Both the position numbers and the translations under genes were made by a program. A stretch of DNA of 45,089 nucleotides from Sulfurimonas sp. Its GTDB lineage: Bacteria > Campylobacterota > Campylobacteria > Campylobacterales > Sulfurimonadaceae. Of this stretch, positions 40,667-45,089 are shown one piece after another (position 1 is the stretch's first letter; every line of letters begins with the position of its first letter). The notes beneath the pieces are model-generated. The model was not told where the DNA came from and searched no databases. It worked only from the letters and a program-made list of their open reading frames with translations. The DNA lies in NCBI GenBank assembly GCA_027448805.1, contig DAIDMU010000066.1, positions 1-45,089 on the forward strand, read 5' to 3'.

Positions 40667-42496
40667 TTAGTCTAAAATTGCTACAACTTGACCTTCATTT
40701 ACTCTGTCATTTGTTGCAACGCTAATAGATTTAATTACCCCGCTCTTTGGTGCAACTACATCAATCTCCATCTTCATAGATTCTAAAATTAAGATAACAT
40801 CACCTTCATTTACTTTTTGACCTGGATTAGCTACTATCTTCCACACATTCCCAGGAAGAAGCGCTTTAATCTCAAATCCAACCGGAGTTGCTGCAACTTT
40901 TGGGGCAGCTACTGCAACAACCGCAGGAGCAACTGCCGCACTTTCACCATTTACTGCTGTTACTTGGATATTTACATCGCCCTCAGCAACTTGAACACTA
41001 TACTTTTGACCATCAACAACTACTGTGTAACTTCCACTTCCCATACTTCTACTCCCTTGTTCTATTTTTTCTTCTTCTAGTTTCATACTTGATATTTTGC
41101 GAATGTTTAACTCGCCTTGACCTTTTAGAAAAGTGATTCCTTTTTCATGACAAGCTGCAGCAATAAAAATATTCTCTTCAGTTATTTCGATATTTTCTGC
41201 TTTTAATTTATCTATCCATGTTGCCAAAGATTTGCTATCATCAGCATTTGCCAAATCTAAGGCTTTTTCGGTTGTAGGCTCTAAACCTAACTTCTCAGAT
41301 GCAATTTTAACAACTTCAGGGTCAGGAGCAACCGGAGTTTTTCCAAAATACCCAAGTACCATTCTTCCGTATCCAGGTGCAATTGTATTCCATGGACCCT
41401 GCATCACATTGTTAAGCGCTTGTTGAAAATAAAATTGTGACACAGGCGTAACTGATGTCCCATATCCGCCTTTTGCAACAACTTCCGTCATAGCAGCGAT
41501 TACATCTGGAAATCTATCCATAATGTCATTGTCGCGCATCATTTGAATATTTGAAATAAGTGCTCCGCCCGGCATTGGAGAAAATGGAATAATCGGAGAA
41601 ACCATTGTAGCTTCACGAGGCGTAAAATAGTCTGATAAACAGTTTTGCAACTCTTTTTCATAAGTAAGCACTTTGTCTATCTCAAGCCCGCCAAAGTCAT
41701 AATTCATACCTTTTGTAGCATGAAGCATTGTTAAAATATCAGGCTGGCTTGTTCCGCCGCTAACAGGCGCTGCAGCTAAATCAATACCGTCAACACCAGC
41801 CTCAAGAGCAGCCATGTAAGCAGCAACAGAAACGCCGGCAGTCTCATGGGTATGAAGACGAAGATGAGTTCCCTCAGGAACTAAACGTCTAGCCATTTGA
41901 ATAGTTTCAAAAACTTTTTGAGGGTTTGAAGTTCCAGACGCATCTTTAAAACAGATGCTGTCATAAGGAATACCGCTATCTAAAATTTCACGTAAAGTCT
42001 TTTTATAAAATTCTACTGTATGAGCACCGAAACATCCTGGAGGCAAATCCATCATAGTTATAGCAATCTCATGCTTTAACCCATGATGAGTTATTCTCTC
42101 GCCAGAGTATTTTAAATTTTCAACATCATTGAGAGCATCAAAATTTCTAATAGTGGTAGTTCCATGCTTTTTAAACATTTTTGCATGTAAATCTATAAGT
42201 TCCTTAGAACCGGTATCCAGCATAACAGTATTGACTCCGCGAGCCAAAGTTTGAAGGTTTGCATCCGGACCTACAATCTTTCGAAATCTGTCCATCATTT
42301 CAAAAGCATCTTCTCTTAAGTAGAAGTACAGAGATTGAAATCTTGCACCGCCACCAAACTCAAAGTGAGTAATTCCTGCAGTTTTTGCCGCCTCAACAGC
42401 TGGAAAAAAATCGTTCATTAGTACACGACCACCAAAGACTGACTGAAACCCATCTCTAAATGTTGTATCCATTATATCTATAAATTTTTTAGCCAT
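40667..42496 (-). CDS. oadA: Biotin-dependent carboxyltransferase/decarboxylase alpha subunit (OadA/PycB type)
   Basis: A 609-residue enzyme. The N-terminal TIM-barrel carboxyltransferase (about 1-300) starts with FIDIMDTTFRDGFQS and has CFKDASGTSNP and LRLHTHETAG as metal and substrate marks. The middle is the PYC/OadA domain (FPDVIAAMTEVVAKGGYGTSVTPVSQ, GKTPVAPDPEV). An Ala/Val-rich linker leads to a biotinyl domain with the biotin Lys near 579 in LESMKMEIDVV. It acts either as oxaloacetate decarboxylase alpha or as pyruvate carboxylase subunit B. The adjacent oadG-like gene favours the former. No oadB or biotin carboxylase gene is in the window. Confidence 0.9.
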   Translation of the reverse strand: MAKKFIDIMDTTFRDGFQSVFGGRVLMNDFFPAVEAAKTAGITHFEFGGGARFQSLYFYLREDAFEMMDRFRKIVGPDANLQTLARGVNTVMLDTGSKELIDLHAKMFKKHGTTTIRNFDALNDVENLKYSGERITHHGLKHEIAITMMDLPPGCFGAHTVEFYKKTLREILDSGIPYDSICFKDASGTSNPQKVFETIQMARRLVPEGTHLRLHTHETAGVSVAAYMAALEAGVDGIDLAAAPVSGGTSQPDILTMLHATKGMNYDFGGLEIDKVLTYEKELQNCLSDYFTPREATMVSPIIPFSPMPGGALISNIQMMRDNDIMDRFPDVIAAMTEVVAKGGYGTSVTPVSQFYFQQALNNVMQGPWNTIAPGYGRMVLGYFGKTPVAPDPEVVKIASEKLGLEPTTEKALDLANADDSKSLATWIDKLKAENIEITEENIFIAAACHEKGITFLKGQGELNIRKISSMKLEEEKIEQGSRSMGSGSYTVVVDGQKYSVQVAEGDVNIQVTAVNGESAAVAPAVVAVAAPKVAATPVGFEIKALLPGNVWKIVANPGQKVNEGDVILILESMKMEIDVVAPKSGVIKSISVATNDRVNEGQVVAILD

Positions 42497-42502
42497 TTTA
42501 TT

Positions 42503-42766
42503 TTAACCTTCTCTATGAAATTTAATTGCGGCTGTTATAGCAGCAACTACTCTTTTTTGATTATCTTGATCTTGAACACTATTTAATACAGATTTTACTT
42601 CAGGCTCTACTTCGGGATTTACATCAGGATCAATATTTTTCATAACATTCGGCATAATATTTGTCTTACATATAAGTATTCCAATTACTATTCCGATAAA
42701 TAAAAAAACGACTCCCATACCAAGCCCTAAAAATCCAGAGCTCTCCACTACAAGGTTGGTTTCCAT
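42503..42766 (-). CDS. oadG: OadG-like small membrane subunit
   Basis: An 87-residue protein with one membrane helix near the N-terminus (GLGMGVVFLFIGIVIGILICK) and an acidic/charged cytoplasmic tail ending QKRVVAAITAAIKFHREG. Small size, GMG-x-VF helix motif, the A-x-A-I-x-x-A-x-x-x-H-R end and position 6 bases before oadA match gamma subunits of sodium-pumping oxaloacetate decarboxylase, which stabilise the complex in the membrane. AAAGG seven bases upstream chooses the ATG at 42766 over the TTG three bases before. Confidence 0.82.
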   Translation of the reverse strand: METNLVVESSGFLGLGMGVVFLFIGIVIGILICKTNIMPNVMKNIDPDVNPEVEPEVKSVLNSVQDQDNQKRVVAAITAAIKFHREG

Positions 42767-42799
42767 CAATACGCCTTTCTAGTATGTTTCGCGGTACTG

Positions 42800-42839
42800 T
42801 ACAATATTATTGTTTAAAAAGAGTTTGCACCTCTTTTTA
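42800..42839. promoter_or_regulatory. Two inverted repeats in the oadG/DUF3817 divergent region
   Basis: ACAATATTATTGT (42801-42813) is a perfect 6+1+6 palindrome. Directly next to it TAAAAAGAG (42815-42823) and CTCTTTTTA (42831-42839) form a 9-base-pair inverted repeat with loop TTTGCAC. They lie 35-75 bases upstream of oadG and may be operator sites or a leader structure. I recognise no known regulator site, and AT-rich palindromes arise by chance. Confidence 0.4.
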
Positions 42840-42914
42840 TAATGTCAATAAATAGTCAAATTGTTACTTTTTGATTATATAATTCATAATAAAATAATAT
42901 AGGTAGCATAAAAT

Positions 42915-43220
42915 ATGAAAAATGAAAATGTAGTTAAATTTGGACAAATCAACACAATAGAAGGCTACTCATACTTAGCTCTTGTTTTTATAGCTATGCC
43001 GTTAAAATATCTTTTAGGCATCTCTTTGGCTGTAAAAATTGTCGGTATGATTCATGGGATTCTCTTTATAATATTTTGTCTGCTTCTTGTAAAAGCATGG
43101 CAGGAGGCAAAGTGGCCGTTTAAAGAAAATATAACATTTTTTATAGCGTCACTTATACCTTTTGGAACCTTTTTTACAAAAAATAAAATAAAAACTTATG
43201 AATTAAAAAGTTTTGTTTAG
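42915..43220 (+). CDS. DUF3817 small membrane protein
   Basis: A 101-residue protein with three hydrophobic helices. The pattern YSYLALVFIAMPLKYLLGIS, then VGMIHGILFIIFCLLLVKAW and FIASLIPFGTFFTKNK matches DUF3817 membrane proteins as I remember them; the G-x-x-HG motif in the second helix is characteristic. Function is unknown. AGGTAG precedes the ATG. Two further small membrane proteins follow on the same strand. Confidence 0.75.
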   Translation: MKNENVVKFGQINTIEGYSYLALVFIAMPLKYLLGISLAVKIVGMIHGILFIIFCLLLVKAWQEAKWPFKENITFFIASLIPFGTFFTKNKIKTYELKSFV

Positions 43221-43254
43221 TTAAAATAATTTCATTAATTAAAGGAATGAGTTT

Positions 43255-43563
43255 ATGATTGCAGGAATGTACGAACAAGATTTTATAGCATATCTTATAT
43301 TTGGATTGGTGTTGAACTTTATGTTTTCAATATTTTTTGGACTATATCTTAGTAAAAAGATTGGTATGCAGGAGATGATTAAATCAAAGGGAGATAAGGA
43401 GCAGCCGCTGTTTGTAAGCCTTAGTATCTTTATACCATATGCAAAAATGGCTATAACTCTCTACAGAGTCGCAATACTGCAGATATTTTTTCTCAACAAG
43501 GGCTATACTCACAAAGAATTTTGGATATATATGACTTCAAACAGACTGAATAAGTTGGATTAG
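43255..43563 (+). CDS. Uncharacterised small membrane protein
   Basis: A 102-residue protein I do not recognise. It has a first helix (IAYLIFGLVLNFMFSIFFGLYLS, about 10-33), a polar stretch with Lys and Glu (KSKGDKEQ), and a second, weaker hydrophobic region (VSLSIFIPYAKMAITLYRVAILQIFF). The end is charged (TSNRLNKLD). AAAGGA sits upstream of the ATG. It begins 34 bases after the DUF3817 gene and ends 6 bases before a 57-residue ORF, so the three probably form a small membrane-protein operon. Confidence 0.65.
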   Translation: MIAGMYEQDFIAYLIFGLVLNFMFSIFFGLYLSKKIGMQEMIKSKGDKEQPLFVSLSIFIPYAKMAITLYRVAILQIFFLNKGYTHKEFWIYMTSNRLNKLD

Positions 43564-43569
43564 AGACAT

Positions 43570-43743
43570 ATGAATGATTTTAGGATAAAGGTTATACTTA
43601 CTATTTTGACTGGTATAATCTTTTCATTCTTATTTATTTTACTCGCTTTTGTTTTACCTACACAAAGCGACAAACAGAAGATTATAAAAAAACACAGCAA
43701 CGACCCGCTTCTCCAAGAAGTATCAAAATCTTTTGCAAAATAG
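43570..43743 (+). CDS. 57-residue single-helix membrane protein
   Basis: A small ORF: ATG at 43570, stop TAG at 43741-43743. The peptide MNDFRIKVILTILTGIIF continues with SFLFILLAFVLPTQSDKQ and a polar tail ending LLQEVSKSFAK. Basic residues before the helix predict a cytoplasmic N-terminus. It starts 6 bases after the preceding gene and stops two bases before the convergent gene at 43746, exactly filling the gap, which supports it being real. No clear Shine-Dalgarno is present (GATTAGAG upstream). Function unknown. Confidence 0.6.
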   Translation: MNDFRIKVILTILTGIIFSFLFILLAFVLPTQSDKQKIIKKHSNDPLLQEVSKSFAK

Positions 43744-43745
43744 CG

Positions 43746-44264
43746 TTATAGAGAGTTTTTAACCTCAATCAGCTTAAGTGTTTCATAAGCGCATAGCGGA
43801 TGTAATTTTACTGCTGATATCTCTAGAGCTTTGACACACAATCTCAAATAATCCAAGTCTTCATTATTCATAATAACTTCAAGCAGCTTTTCGGCATCTT
43901 TAATACGAAGATTTCTTACAACGCCTAAATTTTTATGTGCCAAATTTTTAATATCCGTATAATCTAAAGGTTTGTTTTCTAATTCATCTTTTTTTAACTC
44001 ATGGATATATTTGTAAAATGATATTTTTGATTTTAAAATCTGTATTACATAATCTTCAATTAACTGACGAACAGTCTCTTCATCCAAAGACAATTCTCTA
44101 ACTGCTTCGCTGATATCATAACGATAATTAGATATATTTAGATGTCCAAGGCTATGCTTAATAAAAGAGTCGCCCTCCGCCAACAATAAATCTATTTTTC
44201 TGCGAAGTTCGGCGTTTTCAGGCCGTCTTTTGTTTATGTATTTGTTTGTGTATTTATCGTCCAT
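43746..44264 (-). CDS. Uncharacterised helical protein with a possible Hpt-like segment
   Basis: A 172-residue soluble, almost entirely helical protein that I do not recognise as a named family. The first half is charged (NKRRPENAELRRKIDLLLAE, SEAVRELSLDEETVRQLIED). The second half contains LAHKNLGVVRNLRIKDAEKL, which aligns residue by residue with the phospho-His helix of Hpt domains (AHxxKG-x3-NLG), followed by helices resembling the Hpt bundle (LRLCVKALEISAVKL). A phosphotransfer role is therefore possible but the G and K positions are only partly kept. It is convergent with the small membrane-protein operon and sits behind htpG. Confidence 0.5.
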   Translation of the reverse strand: MDDKYTNKYINKRRPENAELRRKIDLLLAEGDSFIKHSLGHLNISNYRYDISEAVRELSLDEETVRQLIEDYVIQILKSKISFYKYIHELKKDELENKPLDYTDIKNLAHKNLGVVRNLRIKDAEKLLEVIMNNEDLDYLRLCVKALEISAVKLHPLCAYETLKLIEVKNSL

Positions 44265-44319
44265 AAGTTTAAAATATCATATTTTTTTTCTTTTTTTATT
44301 GTTAAGAGTAAAAAATGAT

Positions 44320-44353
44320 ATAAACAAATTATGAGTGCTACAAATGCACTCAT
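44320..44353 (-). terminator. Rho-independent terminator of htpG
   Basis: On the minus strand ATGAGTGC-ATTTGTA-GCACTCAT forms a perfect 8-base-pair stem (44331-44338 and 44346-44353), 8 bases after the htpG stop, followed by AATTTGTTTAT. The T-rich tail is interrupted but adequate. Confidence 0.7.
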
Positions 44354-44361
44354 ATAGCGGA

Positions 44362-45089
44362 TTATATTGCTTTTGCAATAATTCTGTTAAGTCTTGAGAT
44401 GAAGGCCGCAGTGTCGTCAAGCTCAAGCCCTTCAAATAGTTTTGCCTGATCCAGAAGCACATGAGCGGCGTCACTAATTAAATTCTGGTCTGCCGAATTT
44501 TTGAGTTTTACAATCAACTCATTTTTAGGGTTTATCTGCAAAATTGGCGTAGGCTTTGGCATGTCACCGCCTTGACCCATCTGTCTCATAATTTTTGCCA
44601 TCATGTAAGCCGAGTCATCTTTGTCCTCTTTTAGTTTTACAGGCGAATCTACCAAGTCAAAAGTAACTTCGACAGATTTTACACTCTCACCAAGCGCATC
44701 TTTTAACTCTTTAACCAGCCCGTCGTAGCTCTTTGCTGTTTCTTCGTGAACCTTTTTATCATCTTCATTTTCTTCAAATTTTGCATCGCTTACATGTACA
44801 AATTTATACTCTTTATACTCTGTTACCATTGGGAAGATAATAGTGTCAATTTCTTCGTTTGAAACCAAAACATCAATGCCGCGAGACTTAAATCTCTCGA
44901 GTGCTGGAGAGTTTTTTAACATCGAGACTGAACTCTTGCCGGTAATGTAGTAAATCTCTTTTTTAGCTTCATCTACATTTTTGACAAAATCTTCAATCAT
45001 GACCGCTTCATCTGAATTAAGCGTATTGAATTTTATCAGCTCTAAAATTTTCTCTCGATTTCCATAATCGCTGTAAAGCCCCTCTTTTA
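44362..45089 (-). CDS. htpG: Hsp90 chaperone HtpG, C-terminal part (5' end outside the window)
   Basis: The frame is open to the window edge, encoding the last 242 or so residues of HtpG. The start of the visible part reads NREKILELIKFNT, part of the conserved middle domain, continued by EAKKEIYYITGKSS, RGIDVLVSNEEIDTIIFP and, at the end, AAHVLLDQAKLFEGLELDDTAAFISRLNRIIAKAI, the dimerisation domain. HtpG is an ATP-driven chaperone; its ATPase domain is outside the window. The MIEDF methionine at 45000 is internal, not the start, since the family sequence continues upstream of it. Confidence 0.93.
   Translation of the reverse strand, partial: KEGLYSDYGNREKILELIKFNTLNSDEAVMIEDFVKNVDEAKKEIYYITGKSSVSMLKNSPALERFKSRGIDVLVSNEEIDTIIFPMVTEYKEYKFVHVSDAKFEENEDDKKVHEETAKSYDGLVKELKDALGESVKSVEVTFDLVDSPVKLKEDKDDSAYMMAKIMRQMGQGGDMPKPTPILQINPKNELIVKLKNSADQNLISDAAHVLLDQAKLFEGLELDDTAAFISRLNRIIAKAI

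Overview
The window looks like chromosomal DNA of a Campylobacterota member (class formerly Epsilonproteobacteria), most like Sulfurimonas. The base composition is AT-rich. Genes are densely packed, often overlap by 1-44 bases, and frequently start with TTG or GTG after an AAGG/AGGAG ribosome site. The protein set points the same way: histidine kinases of the AHQWRQPL type, a CheV, an HDOD protein, a NosL-like/TauE-like pair, a cytoplasmic siroheme sulfite/nitrite reductase, class III ribonucleotide reductase and a periplasmic alpha-carbonic anhydrase. This identification is from memory of the families, not from a search. I see no rRNA, tRNA, CRISPR array, insertion sequence or prophage, and no gene-free stretch reaches 300 bases.

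Layout. (1) 1-2292, minus: a GDPD phosphodiesterase, a J-domain protein, alanine dehydrogenase and the start of a probable Pcm. (2) 2355-8076: a UMF1-type transporter convergent with an ACP-acyltransferase, then the plus-strand pgsA-rseP-yggS operon, then a minus-strand alpha-carbonic anhydrase. (3) 8225-11993: a BaiN/HI0933 flavoprotein, a chemoreceptor with a two-module HBM-like sensor, and a ThiE/TenI-like protein. (4) 12176-15104: class III ribonucleotide reductase, in which the glycyl-radical segment is a separate 50-residue ORF between nrdD and nrdG. (5) 15214-19859: an M1 peptidase-ChaN-PDZ fusion divergent from a sulfite/nitrite reductase. (6) 19846-28975, minus: NosL-like, TauE-like, HDOD, polA, opgB-like, histidine kinase and response regulator. 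(7) 29168-32057, minus: YfgM-like, BamB-like lipoprotein, Xer recombinase and HD protein. (8) 32185-33624, plus: gatC and pilT. (9) 33659-39516, minus: five overlapping genes (membrane-fusion protein, molybdopterin enzyme, argD, TolC-like, MidA-like methyltransferase). (10) 39642-45089: cheV, oadA/pycB with oadG, three small membrane proteins, a possible Hpt-like protein, and the 3' part of htpG.

The most notable observation is the split class III ribonucleotide reductase. The 698-residue NrdD ends just after its C-terminal zinc-type cysteines and has no glycyl-radical motif. Fifteen bases later, in the same frame and behind a near-perfect Shine-Dalgarno, a 50-residue ORF carries the missing RVMGYHRPV segment. 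Other items worth a second look are the truncated acyl-CoA-synthetase tail fused to ACP and acyltransferase domains, the peptidase-ChaN-PDZ fusion, an OpgB-like enzyme beside a two-component system, an export pair (TolC/MFP) without a pump wrapped around a Mo enzyme and argD, and an oadG-oadA pair without oadB.
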